Assembly: GCA_938002965.1 (NCBI GenBank)
Contig: CALKZY010000034.1
Coordinates: 1-64,000, forward strand
Direction of reading: 5' to 3'
Length of the DNA stretch: 64,000 nucleotides
DNA from: an uncultured Acidimicrobiales bacterium
GTDB lineage: Bacteria; Actinomycetota; Acidimicrobiia; Acidimicrobiales; SZUA-35
The position numbers and the translations under genes are program-made. Each line of letters starts with the position of its first letter. The first letter of the stretch is position 1. Below are positions 48,042 to 57,792 of this stretch, piece after piece. The notes beneath the pieces were generated by a model. It was not told the origin of the DNA and did no database searches. It worked only from the letters and a program-made list of their open reading frames with translations.

Positions 48042-48112
48042 GAGCCTTGAACCGACACCGACCCGGTTCTCTTCCCGGCGGGAATCTATGAGCCTGGCGC
48101 TGTGGAACCGCC

Positions 48113-48130
48113 CGAGCAGTCTACTGCTCG
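48113..48130 (-). terminator. Hairpin at the trpA stop codon
   Basis: CGAGCAGT and ACTGCTCG face each other across the trpA TAG, giving a 6-bp stem with a 6-nt loop. A second small inverted repeat (TTCCC/GGGAA) follows at 48072-48084. Either may terminate the trp transcript weakly. Confidence 0.35.
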
Positions 48131-48969
48131 TCAAGTGCCGCTCGAAGGCTGGATACGAACTCGATGGCAGGCTCAATAGATCCGGAATCCAAGATCTTTC
48201 GGATCACAGCTGAGCCAACGATCACGCCGTCGGCCACCTGTACGACTTCCGCTGCCTGCTCGGGATTGGATACGCCCACGCCGACGAGCACAGGCATGTC
48301 TGTGACCTGCTTCAGCCGTCTGGCCATTTCTGTGGCGCTGGCAGCCAACTCCTGCCGCTCGCCAGTTATCCCAACCAGTCCGACTCCGTACACGAAACCA
48401 CGTGATTGGCCGACGATCGCGGGCAGTCGCTCATCGGGCGCCGTAGGCGCAGCGAGAAGAACGGTCTCAACATCAGCGGCATCGGCTGCTCGACTCCACG
48501 GCTGCAATTCTTCAAGTGGAAGATCTGGCAAGATGGCGGCACAAATACCGGCCGTGTTGAGTGCGTTGGCGAAGCGTCGATGGCCCATCCGGTAGCAGAT
48601 GTTGTAGTAGGTCATCGCCACCAGCGGCACAGGAATGGTCGGTGCTTGGCTGAGGCGGGCGAACGCCCCCTCGGGCGTAATGCCGTCGCCAAGTGCCAGC
48701 GTGGACGATTCCTGGATGGTTGGACCGTCCATCACCGGATCGCTGAACGGGATCCCGATCTCGATGGCGTCGGCGCCGGCAGTAGCCAAACCCTCGACGA
48801 GAACCGTCCAGTCGTGGGTGGGATAGCCAGCCGTGATGTACGGGACCAGCAGCTTCCGCCCTTCGTCGCGTTTTTGACGTAGGTGGGTCTCCAGCCGCCC
48901 GAAGTGGGTTGGGCGGCTGGAGGCCGTCGGGGGGTCGGCTGGTTCGTTGGTCATCGTGTCACCGTTCAT
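48121..48969 (-). CDS. trpA: Tryptophan synthase alpha chain
   Basis: TrpA releases indole from indole-3-glycerol phosphate for TrpB. The catalytic pair is Glu70 and Asp81 in [18 protein letters not shown], and the phosphate site has GVGLVGITG and [10 protein letters not shown]. Length 282 includes about 20 extra N-terminal residues. The ATG overlaps the trpB stop by 4 bp. It ends the trpC-trpF-trpB-trpA run. Confidence 0.96.
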   Translation of the reverse strand: MNGDTMTNEPADPPTASSRPTHFGRLETHLRQKRDEGRKLLVPYITAGYPTHDWTVLVEGLATAGADAIEIGIPFSDPVMDGPTIQESSTLALGDGITPEGAFARLSQAPTIPVPLVAMTYYNICYRMGHRRFANALNTAGICAAILPDLPLEELQPWSRAADAADVETVLLAAPTAPDERLPAIVGQSRGFVYGVGLVGITGERQELAASATEMARRLKQVTDMPVLVGVGVSNPEQAAEVVQVADGVIVGSAVIRKILDSGSIEPAIEFVSSLRAALDEQ

Positions 48970-50243
48970 GAGCCGTGTCCGTTCGGTAGGCCCTGACCGT
49001 CACCGAAATCGACTGTTTGCAGAGCTTCCGGATCGCCGTCGCGGATACCTTGCACCTGGGCCACATCCTTGTCGCCACGACCGGAAAGATTCATCAGCAC
49101 AGTCTTTCCAGCCAGTTCGTCCTTGGCGCGAACAATCCAGGCCAGAGCGTGAGCACACTCCAAGGCCGGGATGATACCTTCGGTGCGGGCCAGCAACTCG
49201 AAAGCATCCAGGACTTCGGCGTCGTTGACGGCCTCGTATCGAGCCCTCTCAATGTCGGCCAGGTGAGCGTGTTCGGGTCCGACGCCAGGGTAATCAAGGC
49301 CAGCCGAAATGGACTGAGCCTCTTGCACCTGTCCCGCCTCATCTTGCATGAGGTACGACATTGAGCCGTGAACGACCCCGGCTACTCCACGGCCTACGGC
49401 CGCTCCACCGGCAGGTTCGACACCGACCAGTTCTGACCTGGTGTCAACAAAACCGGAGAAGATTCCGATTGCGTTCGATCCGCCGCCGACAGCCGCTACG
49501 ACGACATCGGGAACGTCCCCCAAGTAACTCTGACACTGCTCGAACGCTTCACGGCCAAGTACACGGTGAAACTCCCGCACCATGTACGGGTACGGGTGAG
49601 GGCCCATCACCGAGCCCAGGCAGTAGTAGGTGTCTTCGACCGAAGCCACCCATTCCCTCAATGCCTCGTTTACCGCGTCTTTCAGGGTCCGACTACCTGA
49701 CACCGCCGAGCGGACCTCAGCGCCTAGAAGGCGCATGCGGTACACGTTGAGGGCCTGCCGGCGAACGTCAACTTCGCCCATGTAAACCACACATTCTTGG
49801 CCGAAGAAAGCGGCTGCGGTTGCCGTGGCCACACCGTGCTGGCCCGCCCCGGTCTCGGCGACAATTCGAGTCTTACCCATTCTTTTGGCCAACAGCGTTT
49901 GGCCGAGAACATTGTTGATCTTGTGAGAGCCGGTGTGGTTCAGATCCTCGCGCTTTAGCAAGAGCCGAAGTCCGAGTTCCTTGGACAAGTTTCTGCATTC
50001 GGTTATCGCCGATGGACGACCGGCGTAGTTGCGAAGCAGATCATCGAGTTCGTTTCGGAAGTCGGGATCAGCCCAGGCTTCTCGAAACGCACTCTCCAGC
50101 TCTTTGCACGCCGGCACCAGGGTCTCCGGTACATACAAGCCGCCGAACTTACCGAACCTACCAGTTGGCCCCGGGTCCCCCATTATCGACTGCTCGTCGA
50201 GGCCGGGGGCCGCTGTTGTATCAACCATGGTCTGAGACCCCAT
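48966..50243 (-). CDS. trpB: Tryptophan synthase beta chain
   Basis: This PLP enzyme joins indole and serine. The cofactor Lys is at residue 108 in [10 protein letters not shown], and the glycine-rich phosphate loop is [23 protein letters not shown] and [10 protein letters not shown] are conserved. ATG 50243 is taken as the start because GTAGAAAG lies just before it; TTG 50261 and ATG 50228 are alternatives. A 117-bp gap with no gene separates it from trpF, so it may have its own promoter. Confidence 0.96.
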   Translation of the reverse strand: MGSQTMVDTTAAPGLDEQSIMGDPGPTGRFGKFGGLYVPETLVPACKELESAFREAWADPDFRNELDDLLRNYAGRPSAITECRNLSKELGLRLLLKREDLNHTGSHKINNVLGQTLLAKRMGKTRIVAETGAGQHGVATATAAAFFGQECVVYMGEVDVRRQALNVYRMRLLGAEVRSAVSGSRTLKDAVNEALREWVASVEDTYYCLGSVMGPHPYPYMVREFHRVLGREAFEQCQSYLGDVPDVVVAAVGGGSNAIGIFSGFVDTRSELVGVEPAGGAAVGRGVAGVVHGSMSYLMQDEAGQVQEAQSISAGLDYPGVGPEHAHLADIERARYEAVNDAEVLDAFELLARTEGIIPALECAHALAWIVRAKDELAGKTVLMNLSGRGDKDVAQVQGIRDGDPEALQTVDFGDGQGLPNGHGS

Positions 50244-50360
50244 TCTTTCTACCTGCTCCAAGTATGCGGGAGTTGCCGCTCTTGGAAGTCGATTTACCAG
50301 TCATACGCCCATTCGGAGTTTCGTATACTCCCTCGAGCTGGATTCGCCGTAGGCCACACG

Positions 50361-51017
50361 TCACTCGATGGGCGCCGCGTCACGCACGGCGGCCATGAAC
50401 CGGCGAACCTTCGCCGGATCTTTTCTTCCCGGCGCCGATTCAACCCCTGTGGCCACATCCACACCCCATGGCGCCACTCGTCGTATTGCTTCGGCGACAT
50501 TGTCCGCCGACAATCCGCCAGCCAAGATGAACGGCTGTTCTCGAACCGACGTAGGAAGCGCAGTCCAATCGAACGGTATGCCGCTCCCGGGCTCTGGCGC
50601 GTCGATCAGGAGCCGGTGGGGGCCGTACCCGCTTCGATCAGCCAGAGCAGGATCGTCGTAGGCGAAGGCTCTGATGACCAGAGGCACCCGGTCGGCCACC
50701 CATCTAGTGGTTTCAGGCGTCTCATCGCCGTGGAGCTGAACTGCCTGCAAGCCGAGCTTGTTGGCCAACTCCACTACCCGCTCCTTGCCGTCGTTGCGAA
50801 AAACCCCGACGGTCAGGATCTCCGACGGTAAGCGTCGAACGATGTCGTGAGCTGCCGCCATCGTCACTCTTCGAGGGGACGCGGTGAGAATCATGCCTAC
50901 TGCATTGGCTCCAAGGCCAGCCGCCAACAGCGCGTCCTCGGGGTCGGTCAACCCACAAATCTTGACGAACACACCTAGACGGTAGCCGGAGCCGACTCGG
51001 GTTCGGGCTGCTGCCAT
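50361..51017 (-). CDS. trpF: Phosphoribosylanthranilate isomerase
   Basis: TrpF converts phosphoribosylanthranilate to CdRP. The family opening FVKICGLTDPEDA (catalytic Cys21) and the catalytic Asp in LLIDAPEPGSG are present, with AGGLSADNVAEAI and GVDVATGVES near the end. Its presence matters because Streptomyces and mycobacteria lack trpF and use the HisA-like PriA for this step. The ATG at 51017 or a GTG at 50972 could be the start; the latter fits the family better but has a poorly spaced ribosome site. Confidence 0.93.
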   Translation of the reverse strand: MAAARTRVGSGYRLGVFVKICGLTDPEDALLAAGLGANAVGMILTASPRRVTMAAAHDIVRRLPSEILTVGVFRNDGKERVVELANKLGLQAVQLHGDETPETTRWVADRVPLVIRAFAYDDPALADRSGYGPHRLLIDAPEPGSGIPFDWTALPTSVREQPFILAGGLSADNVAEAIRRVAPWGVDVATGVESAPGRKDPAKVRRFMAAVRDAAPIE

Positions 51018-51038
51018 CGAACCGCCATCTGGATCTGG

Positions 51039-51830
51039 CTACTCAACTGCTCGAAGTTGGCGAACGGCATCCGCCGGATCCTGGCTCTTGACCAAGGACT
51101 CCCCTACCAGCACCGCATCGAAGCCCGTGCCCAAGAGCCTCGGGATGTCCTGTGCGCCGGTGATGCCCGATTCGGCGACGGATACCACATCGTCAGGGAT
51201 CATCTCGCCGACCCGACAGGCTCGGTCGGTATCGACCTTGAAGGTCACCAAATCTCGTTGGTTCACCCCCACCAAATCGGCTCCGATTGCCAATGCCCGC
51301 TGCACCTCGGCTTCGTCATGGGTTTCCACCAGGCAGTCAACACCGACCTGACGAGCCAGGTCGGCAAAGTCCCGCAGCTCGGCGTCGTCCAAGGCGGCAA
51401 CAATGAGAAGGATGGCATCCGCCCCCATCATTCGAGCGTCGACGACATCGGCGGCCGAGACGGTGAAGTCCTTGCGAAGAACCGGAATGGTCACGGCGTC
51501 ACGAGCGGCTCGAAGATCATCCGGAGAGCCACCAAAGAACTCCTCGTCAGTTAACACCGATAAACAGGTGGCGTCACCGGAGGCGTAGCGTGAGGCCAGT
51601 TCCGCCGGGTCCAGACCTGGGTTGAGATCCCCTTTAGACGGCGATCGCCGCTTGATCTCACTGATCACACCGATCCCGTCCACTTCAGCCAGCGCAGCGC
51701 GAAAGCCTCGGGCCGGTTCGAGCGCCATGGCATCCAGCTCGCTGAGCCTCTGGTCCAACGTCTTGTTATCGGTTGCCGTCCGACGCTCAGCTTCAAGTCG
51801 GTGCGACTCAAGAATCTTGTCGAGATACAT
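51039..51830 (-). CDS. trpC: Indole-3-glycerol phosphate synthase
   Basis: TrpC closes the indole ring from CdRP. Typical blocks are SEIKRRSPSKGDLNPGLDPA, LSVLTDEEFFGGSPDDL, LRKDFTV, LVETHDEAEVQRAL, GVNQRDL and VAESGI. ATG 51830 gives 263 residues, matching the family start MYLDKILESHR; an open frame upstream has no support. It opens the trpC-F-B-A set, 123 bp from the divergent response regulator. Confidence 0.96.
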   Translation of the reverse strand: MYLDKILESHRLEAERRTATDNKTLDQRLSELDAMALEPARGFRAALAEVDGIGVISEIKRRSPSKGDLNPGLDPAELASRYASGDATCLSVLTDEEFFGGSPDDLRAARDAVTIPVLRKDFTVSAADVVDARMMGADAILLIVAALDDAELRDFADLARQVGVDCLVETHDEAEVQRALAIGADLVGVNQRDLVTFKVDTDRACRVGEMIPDDVVSVAESGITGAQDIPRLLGTGFDAVLVGESLVKSQDPADAVRQLRAVE

Positions 51831-51940
51831 GGGGAATTCCAAGGTTATGTGGTGGTGAATGCTCGCTGGGCCCAAGCGCACGGGTTCATGCCACCTGGAT
51901 GCCCTTTTCAGCCCTTCACCGTTTCCTAACAACGTTGTCT

Positions 51941-51946
51941 TACTCT
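51941..51946 (+). promoter_or_regulatory. Possible leaderless -10 (TACTCT) for the OmpR-type gene
   Basis: TACTCT fits TANNNT and ends 7 nt before ATG 51954. AGGTG is present but only two bases from the ATG, too close for a normal ribosome site. No -35 consensus is seen. Confidence 0.4.
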
Positions 51947-51953
51947 AGGTGCC

Positions 51954-52616
51954 ATGACCTCCATCGTGGTCGTCGAGGACGAGGCCGACATCGCGCAGCT
52001 GCTCGCGCTTTACATGGGCAACGAAGGCTGGGCGGTGCATTTGGCTGAAGATGGTGAGGCGGGTTTGGCGGCGATACGAGCCCGCAGCCCGGATTTTGTA
52101 GTCCTCGACATCGGTTTGCCCGGCGAGATGGACGGATTCCAGGTTTGTCAGGAGATACGGCGAAGCAGCGACGTGCCTGTTCTCTTCCTAACTGCTCGGG
52201 ATGACGAGATCGATCGGATCCTCGGCTTAGAAATCGGCGCTGACGACTACGTGACCAAACCCTTCTCGCCGCGAGAGATCGTGGCCAGAATCAAAGCAGT
52301 CCTCCGCCGGGGCGGCCAGCGGAGCGAGCCGGACCGAACGGTCTTTGGAGCGATCGAGATATTATCTGAGCGCCACGAAGTCAAGGTTGGTGACGGCGTA
52401 GTTGAACTGGCGGCCCAAGAGTGGGCATTGCTGGACTCGTTGGTGGTCAACCAGGGTTCGGTGCTGACCAGGCAACAGCTCCTGGACCTAGCCTGGGGCG
52501 CCGACTGGATCGGTGACCCTCGTACCGTTGACGTTCATGTACGACAGTTGCGCCGCAAGCTGGGCGATGATCTGCCCTTAGTGACCATCCGCGGCTCCGG
52601 GTACCGATTGGGATGA
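51954..52616 (+). CDS. OmpR/PhoB-type response regulator
   Basis: The receiver has acidic VEDEAD, phospho-Asp52 (VVLDIGLPG), Thr in LFLTARDDE and Lys in YVTKPFSPREI. The C-terminal winged helix contains LAAQEWALLDSLVVNQGSVL, TRQQLLDLAWG and VDVHVRQLRRKLGDD. It forms a two-component system with the kinase that begins 61 bp downstream. The target genes are not evident; the trp operon is divergent but need not be one of them. Confidence 0.94.
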   Translation: MTSIVVVEDEADIAQLLALYMGNEGWAVHLAEDGEAGLAAIRARSPDFVVLDIGLPGEMDGFQVCQEIRRSSDVPVLFLTARDDEIDRILGLEIGADDYVTKPFSPREIVARIKAVLRRGGQRSEPDRTVFGAIEILSERHEVKVGDGVVELAAQEWALLDSLVVNQGSVLTRQQLLDLAWGADWIGDPRTVDVHVRQLRRKLGDDLPLVTIRGSGYRLG

Positions 52617-52677
52617 TCCACTGCCCCCTCGTCCGGTTGCATAGCCCACTCGTCGGTACGTTCCGAAGGGAGCGAAC

Positions 52678-54204
52678 GTGCAGCGAAGATTAACGCTCAT
52701 CTTGTCCAGTGTTGCGTTGGCGTCGATTCTTCTCGTCGGCGCCGGGGTCCTGATCATGGCCAATGTCGGAGCACGTGATGAGGCCACTAGCGATGTTGAA
52801 GCCGCGTTGCAGGCCATCAGCCAACTATCCCTGGGCTCCGGTCGCGACCTCGGGCAGTTGGGTGAATCTCTGCAGCGAAGCCGCGGTGCGTTCTCGCTCA
52901 ACTCCTTAGCCACGGCCTTCGTCGTAGACGGCGATGTTGTAGCGGTCCCTCGGCGGCGAGTCGTCGACCACGAGCTTCAGGCGCTGGTAGGAAGTCGACT
53001 GACCACCGGCCAGCTCGAGGCCTTCAATGCGGATCAACCCGTCCTTGTCGATTCCGGCGGCGCCATCATCGGGCTGCAACGTCTTTCGGTCGATCCGGGG
53101 ACTGTCGAACGGTTCGCCATCGACGGTGACGGCGACGTCAGTCTGGCCGTGCTGACCCGCCGCGATATCACCGCCCTACCGCCAGGCGTTCTCGGCTGGT
53201 TTCTCGGTTCAAGTGCCCTGGTGCTGGCCGGCGCCGTTCTGGCTGGTCGGGTGGTAGCACAACGATTCGTGCGACCGATCGACGAAATCAAGGTGACCAC
53301 CGCCGCACTGGCGCGAGGACAGTTGGGCGCCCGCACACCGGTTACTGGAGGCGAGGAGTTGGCCCAGTTGGCGCAATCGGTCAACACGATGGCGGGGCAA
53401 CTGGAGCTAGCACGGGATCGGGACAAGCAGTTCCTCATGTCGGTGTCTCACGATCTCCGAACGCCGCTGACGGCAATTTCCGGCTATGCCGAGGCTTTGG
53501 TTGACCGACCACTCGGGGCAGGCGGAGTTGGCGGCAATAGCGATGCGGCCGACATCGGGCGAGTCATCGGCGATCATGCTGGCCGGTTGGAGCGTCTCGT
53601 GTCCGACCTGCTCGATCTGGCCCGCTTGGATTCGAACCGCTTCACGTTCCACACCGCAGATGTCGATCTCATCGTTGTAGCCGGCCGGGCTGTGGCCGGA
53701 ATGCAGCAACTGGCGGTTCAGGCCGGCCGAACCCTGGAGCTGTCGAGTCACCGACCTGTTGCTGTATCCAGTCGAGCCGAGGCGGTAGTAGTCGAGGCTG
53801 ACGCCGATCGGGTGGCGCAGGTCATCGACAACCTAGTGGGGAACGCGTTGAGATTCGCTAGATCTTCAGTGGTGGTGCAGGTCTCGTCCACGGCCAACGG
53901 GGGTCGAATCGTGGTGTCCAACGATGGCCCCGAGATCCCATCGGACGATCTACCTCACGTCTTTGACCGCCTTTATGTGGGCAAGACGGCATCCGACCAA
54001 GGCCAGGCCAACACCGGCCTTGGTCTCGCCATCGTCAAAGAACTGGTTGAAGCGATGGGCGGATCGGTGGCGGCCCAGTCGGAGGCGGCACCTGACGATG
54101 CGCCGTCGACAACGTTCACCGTCGACCTCCCCTTGGAATCGCCTACGGCGAAACCTTTAGATAGGGCGAAGCCTTTAGATGGGGTGAATGACGAGATCGA
54201 CTGA
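52678..54204 (+). CDS. HAMP-domain sensor histidine kinase
   Basis: The 508-residue kinase has two membrane helices (about 8-28 and 172-192) with a 140-residue extracytoplasmic sensor between, a HAMP linker (RPIDEIKVTTAALARGQLGA), the phospho-acceptor His258 in SVSHDLRTPL, and an ATPase domain with IDNLVGNALRFA and GLGLAIVKELVEAMGG. AAGGGAG lies five bases before the GTG start. The C-terminal tail contains an 18-bp DNA repeat and overlaps the end of convergent ygfZ by 30 bp. Confidence 0.94.
   Translation: MQRRLTLILSSVALASILLVGAGVLIMANVGARDEATSDVEAALQAISQLSLGSGRDLGQLGESLQRSRGAFSLNSLATAFVVDGDVVAVPRRRVVDHELQALVGSRLTTGQLEAFNADQPVLVDSGGAIIGLQRLSVDPGTVERFAIDGDGDVSLAVLTRRDITALPPGVLGWFLGSSALVLAGAVLAGRVVAQRFVRPIDEIKVTTAALARGQLGARTPVTGGEELAQLAQSVNTMAGQLELARDRDKQFLMSVSHDLRTPLTAISGYAEALVDRPLGAGGVGGNSDAADIGRVIGDHAGRLERLVSDLLDLARLDSNRFTFHTADVDLIVVAGRAVAGMQQLAVQAGRTLELSSHRPVAVSSRAEAVVVEADADRVAQVIDNLVGNALRFARSSVVVQVSSTANGGRIVVSNDGPEIPSDDLPHVFDRLYVGKTASDQGQANTGLGLAIVKELVEAMGGSVAAQSEAAPDDAPSTTFTVDLPLESPTAKPLDRAKPLDGVNDEID
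54151..54186. repeat. 18-bp tandem repeat in the kinase/ygfZ overlap
   Basis: Two 18-bp units (54151-54168 and 54169-54186, three mismatches) encode KPLDRA and KPLDGV at the kinase C-terminus. The second unit contains the ygfZ stop codon, and the first still holds an in-frame TAA for ygfZ, so the duplication may have moved the stop of one gene and the tail of the other. Confidence 0.75.
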
Positions 54205-55125
54205 GACGTCGATGTCCACACCGTCTTCGGAGCGAAGAACGGCCTGCAGCGTCGCCTCAGACTGGTCGGCCAAGGCCGATCGCTTCAGGTATCCAAGACC
54301 CAGCAAACGCTCACCTGATGAGGCAACCGACGTAATCTCACCGACCGTGGCGTCACCAACAATGAGGCTGGCACCCACAGCAACCGTTGTTGATGTCGCG
54401 GCGGATATCCGGACCAGCTTGGTCGGGGTGTTGCTGCCTCGAGAGTCGACTCTTGCAACCAGTTCCTGGCCCACGTAGCAGCCCTTAGAGAAGTCGGCTG
54501 ACACATCGACGACTGCCGTCGCTCCTGGAATAGTGGAGTCGTCCATCTCGGACCCCATGGCAGGTATCCCGCGGCTTATCCGGTCCCAGTCGAGAAATTC
54601 CTCCTCTGCTGGCTGGAGGTCCCCATCAACTGCCCCTTCGCCTGCGGCGAGGGGCATGCCGTCATCGTCGACGTGCAGAACATCCAACGGACTTTTGTGG
54701 TCCCATCCTGCCGGAACTGCCAGTCCGTTGATCGCGTCGGCGAGGCGTTGGGCGTATGACTCGGCTTCGGCCCCGCGAACAGAGGTCATGGTTGTCGAAT
54801 GAAGCGTAAAATCGACTTTAGTGCCGAGCTTGAACCGATTCAGCCGATCGAGAGCCTGCTGGCCAAATCCCGGTTCGAGGTCGAAAACGTACGTCTCATC
54901 CCCCACTCGGGTCAGTCGAAACCAAGCGTCGACCTTGCCTTGCGGTTGAAGAACGAAGCTCCAGGTCGTGTGACCGACCTTGAGAGTTTCGACATTCTGG
55001 CTGATCTGTCCCTGTAGATAGTGCGTTGCCTCTGGACCCTCGGCCCGCAAAATATCTCGGCTCGTCTGGACAGAAACCGCTCCGCCACTACTGATAACAC
55101 CGAGCGCAGTCTTGATATCAATCAT
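54175..55125 (-). CDS. ygfZ: Folate-binding Fe-S cluster repair protein YgfZ
   Basis: The GcvT-like fold with the signature KGCYVGQELVAR, including the conserved cysteine, identifies YgfZ. These proteins help maintain Fe-S enzymes in a folate-dependent way. Early blocks ILRAEGPEATHYLQGQISQN and PQGKVDAWFRLTR fit the family, as does the C-terminal LGLGYLKRS. ATG 55125 is the start. The gene follows trpE by 42 bp and overlaps the kinase gene tail to tail. Confidence 0.92.
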   Translation of the reverse strand: MIDIKTALGVISSGGAVSVQTSRDILRAEGPEATHYLQGQISQNVETLKVGHTTWSFVLQPQGKVDAWFRLTRVGDETYVFDLEPGFGQQALDRLNRFKLGTKVDFTLHSTTMTSVRGAEAESYAQRLADAINGLAVPAGWDHKSPLDVLHVDDDGMPLAAGEGAVDGDLQPAEEEFLDWDRISRGIPAMGSEMDDSTIPGATAVVDVSADFSKGCYVGQELVARVDSRGSNTPTKLVRISAATSTTVAVGASLIVGDATVGEITSVASSGERLLGLGYLKRSALADQSEATLQAVLRSEDGVDIDVSVDLVIHPI

Positions 55126-55167
55126 CGAATCCCTGATTCCTGTTCGCTGCTGTCTGTGGTCGGCCGG

Positions 55168-56700
55168 TCACCTGTCGGCCCCACGCTGTCTGGTCATTCG
55201 GCGAGCCGGTTCAACAGCCGTCAGAAGCGCCTTGGCCTTGTTCCAGCACTCCTTGTCTTCAAGCTCGGGGCTGCTGTCGGCAACCACGCCGGCCCCGGCT
55301 TGCACGGCTGCGCCATCGGGTCCGCACAACATCGTCCGAATCGAGATGGCGGTATCGAGGTTTCCGGTGAAACTCAGGTAGCCAACGATGCCGGCATATG
55401 GGCCTCTCTTGGTCTGCTCAAGCTCATCAATGATTTCCATCGCTCGAACCTTCGGCGCACCTGACACCGTCCCCGCTGGCATTGTGGCCCGCAAGACGTC
55501 GACGATCGAAGAGCCTTCGGAACGGCGACCGGAGACCTGAGATGTCAGGTGCATGACATGGCTGTAGCGCTCCAGGGTCATCATCTCGTCGACCTGGAGC
55601 GAGCCGTACTCGACCACCCGGCCCACATCGTTCCGAGCCAGGTCAACCAACATCACATGCTCAGCTCGTTCTTTGGGGTCCTCGCTCAGCTCGGCCGCCA
55701 TCATCCGGTCATGAGATTCGGTGCGACCTCGGCGTCTGGTCCCAGCGATCGGACGGGAGATGACGCGACCGTCCTGGACCTGAACGAGTGGCTCGGGCGA
55801 GCAGCCAATCAGGCTGACCTCGGGTCGCTGAATGTAGAACATGTAGGGACTAGGGTTGATTTGACGCAGCACGCGGTAAACGTCGACCGGGTCGGCGTCA
55901 AGGTCGAAACTGAATCGCTTCGACAAGACCACCTGAAAGATATCCCCGGCCTTGATGTACTCTTTCGCAGCCTGCACCGCAGCACAATACTGTTCTGAGG
56001 TCGGCGACTGCCTGATCTGAAGCGCGGCAAGATCCTGTTTCTGCGCTGCCTCAGATTCATCCGGCGGTACCACTAAGGGCTCGTCGACCGGGCGGGCTCC
56101 GTCGCGAGTTAGGGCGTCCAGCCGTTCGATTGCCAGGTCGTAGGCGGCGTCGATCTCTTCTGCGGTCGGGGAATCACTCAGTAGAGCAACTGACACCAGG
56201 GTCACCCGTTGGCGCCAGTGGTCGAATACCGCCAAATCCCCAATGACCTCAAGTACGGCGTCAGGGTAGTCACGGTCATCGGTTGCGTTAGCCGGAATGT
56301 CTTCGACTTCGCGGATCACGTCGTAGCCCAGGTAGCCCACTACCCCAGCCACCAGAGGCGGTAGGTCAGGCAGCTCCGGCGCCTGGTAGCGATCCAAGAG
56401 GAGCTCCAGCGGCTTCAGGATTCCTTGATCCAGCGGCAGGTCGTCATCGGGCAGTGACCCGGACAGCTCAACATCAAGCCCGCGAGCCGTGAGCGTGGCG
56501 TGCGGTCGGCGGCCGACGAAGCTGAACCGGCTCCACCTCTCGCCGTTCTCCACCGATTCCAGGCAGAAGCCAGGCTCGTCTCCGACGCAACGCAGGAACG
56601 CGGCCAACGGTGTAATCAGATCGCCCAACAGCTGCCGATGGACGGGAATAGCCCGATAGTCAGCAGCTAGGTCCCGAAATTCATCCCGGGTCAGGGTCAC
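55168..56700 (-). CDS. trpE: Anthranilate synthase component I
   Basis: TrpE makes anthranilate from chorismate with ammonia from TrpG. The feedback site near the N-terminus reads [18 protein letters not shown], where the serine and nearby residues bind tryptophan. The catalytic half has [43 protein letters not shown] and [14 protein letters not shown]. Length 510 is normal. The start is GTG 56700, 9 bp after hisI. trpG and trpD are not adjacent and are not found in the window. Confidence 0.96.
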   Translation of the reverse strand: MTLTRDEFRDLAADYRAIPVHRQLLGDLITPLAAFLRCVGDEPGFCLESVENGERWSRFSFVGRRPHATLTARGLDVELSGSLPDDDLPLDQGILKPLELLLDRYQAPELPDLPPLVAGVVGYLGYDVIREVEDIPANATDDRDYPDAVLEVIGDLAVFDHWRQRVTLVSVALLSDSPTAEEIDAAYDLAIERLDALTRDGARPVDEPLVVPPDESEAAQKQDLAALQIRQSPTSEQYCAAVQAAKEYIKAGDIFQVVLSKRFSFDLDADPVDVYRVLRQINPSPYMFYIQRPEVSLIGCSPEPLVQVQDGRVISRPIAGTRRRGRTESHDRMMAAELSEDPKERAEHVMLVDLARNDVGRVVEYGSLQVDEMMTLERYSHVMHLTSQVSGRRSEGSSIVDVLRATMPAGTVSGAPKVRAMEIIDELEQTKRGPYAGIVGYLSFTGNLDTAISIRTMLCGPDGAAVQAGAGVVADSSPELEDKECWNKAKALLTAVEPARRMTRQRGADR

Positions 56701-56709
56701 ACCGCCCCC

Positions 56710-57081
56710 TTACTGGTCTGAACCGAATGACCGGAAGAAACAGCTGTATTGGCCTGTGTGACAGGCTCCGTCGCCCTCCTGGCGGACTTTGAACAGCAAC
56801 GTGTCACCGTCGCAGTCGTACGACGCCGATTGGATCCACTGGCGCTCGCCTGAGGTCTCCCCCTTGCGCCAAACCTCTTGGCGCGAGCGGCTCCAGAACA
56901 CGGTCCGCCCCTCGTCCAACGACAACTGAAGCGTCTCGGCGTTCATCCACGCCATCATCAACACCTCGCCGTTCGTAACGTCTTGCACGATCGCCGGCAC
57001 CAAGCCGTCTGAGTTGTAGCTGACTGCTGCGAGTTCACCTTCGGACGCTGCGATGACTTGGCCCTGACTGGTTCCTGACAT
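56710..57081 (-). CDS. hisI: Phosphoribosyl-AMP cyclohydrolase
   Basis: HisI opens the adenine ring in histidine synthesis. The metal-binding cysteines lie in [10 protein letters not shown] and [12 protein letters not shown], and [36 protein letters not shown] are family hallmarks. ATG 57081 gives 123 residues with no ribosome site of proper spacing, but TAGCCT lies 7 nt upstream, so a leaderless message is likely. There is no fused HisE domain. It precedes trpE rather than hisF. Confidence 0.95.
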   Translation of the reverse strand: MSGTSQGQVIAASEGELAAVSYNSDGLVPAIVQDVTNGEVLMMAWMNAETLQLSLDEGRTVFWSRSRQEVWRKGETSGERQWIQSASYDCDGDTLLFKVRQEGDGACHTGQYSCFFRSFGSDQ

Positions 57082-57088
57082 ACCTTGC

Positions 57089-57094
57089 AGGCTA
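57089..57094 (-). promoter_or_regulatory. Possible leaderless -10 (TAGCCT) for hisI-trpE
   Basis: TAGCCT ends exactly 7 nt before ATG 57081. A clear -35 is not seen. AAGG between it and the ATG is too close to act as a ribosome site. Confidence 0.4.
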
Positions 57095-57173
57095 GCCCCG
57101 CGGCCCAATGTCCGCCCCGGTTATTGGGGGCTCATGACCAGCGGTCGACCGCCGGTTGGCTGGCAGGCGCGGC

Positions 57174-57659
57174 CTAGAGGTACAGACCCATTGGCGAGTC
57201 GTCGAGGCGCTCGGCAGCGACGGCGTGAATATCGCGCTCTCGCAGGATGATGAAGTCTTTTCCACCAACCTCAACCTCGTAGCGGTCTTCTGGGTTGAAC
57301 AGGACGCGGTCGCCTAGTTCCATCGACCGCACACTCGGGCCGGTGGCCACAACCTCAGCCCAGGTGAGGCGCTTGCCGACTTGAGCCGTAGCGGGAATGA
57401 GAATTCCGCCGGTCGACTTTCGGTCACCGTCCGGCCCTTCGAGCTGGACGAGAATCCGGTCATGCATCATCTTGATCGGGAGGCCTTCGGATGCCTTGGC
57501 TGGGCGCTGAGGTCCGGCCAATCCGCGGGAAGGCTCCGACATTGCCCCTGAGGAAGACGGGTCGTCGCTGTCAACCGGATCAGCACGATCGCCGGCATCA
57601 ACATCGTCCGCCCGCTCAGGCTCATAATCGATGTCGACGTTGTCGGTGTTGGCCACCAT
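57174..57659 (-). CDS. GroES-family chaperonin-like protein (actinobacterial type)
   Basis: A 60-residue acidic N-terminus is followed by a Cpn10 fold (LPIKMMHDRILVQLEGPDGD, mobile-loop-like KSTGGILIPATAQVGK, AEVVATGPSVRSMELGDRVL, FIILRERDIHAVAAERL) and a final GLYL. I recognise this as a GroES-like family widespread in actinobacteria with the same C-terminal ending, separate from the GroES encoded with GroEL. Its partner is unknown, and no groEL is in the window. GGAGG lies close to both ATG 57659 and GTG 57656; the GTG has better spacing. Confidence 0.85.
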   Translation of the reverse strand: MVANTDNVDIDYEPERADDVDAGDRADPVDSDDPSSSGAMSEPSRGLAGPQRPAKASEGLPIKMMHDRILVQLEGPDGDRKSTGGILIPATAQVGKRLTWAEVVATGPSVRSMELGDRVLFNPEDRYEVEVGGKDFIILRERDIHAVAAERLDDSPMGLYL

Positions 57660-57792
57660 TGCCTCCGGGACGAGTAGATGGGAACGGCATCGACCGCCGC
57701 ACTTCTAGGATGACTGGGTCAGTGTATCCGTTGGCCGCCTCTTGGCTCGGCGCGACCTGGACCGGTGGAACCACAATCATGCATGGGGCGAA

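Noticed and set aside
51831-51900. A possible trp leader peptide (MNPCAWAQRAFTTT) before trpC
   Set aside because: It has only one Trp codon, the purine-rich site is too close to its ATG, and no alternative hairpins are seen.
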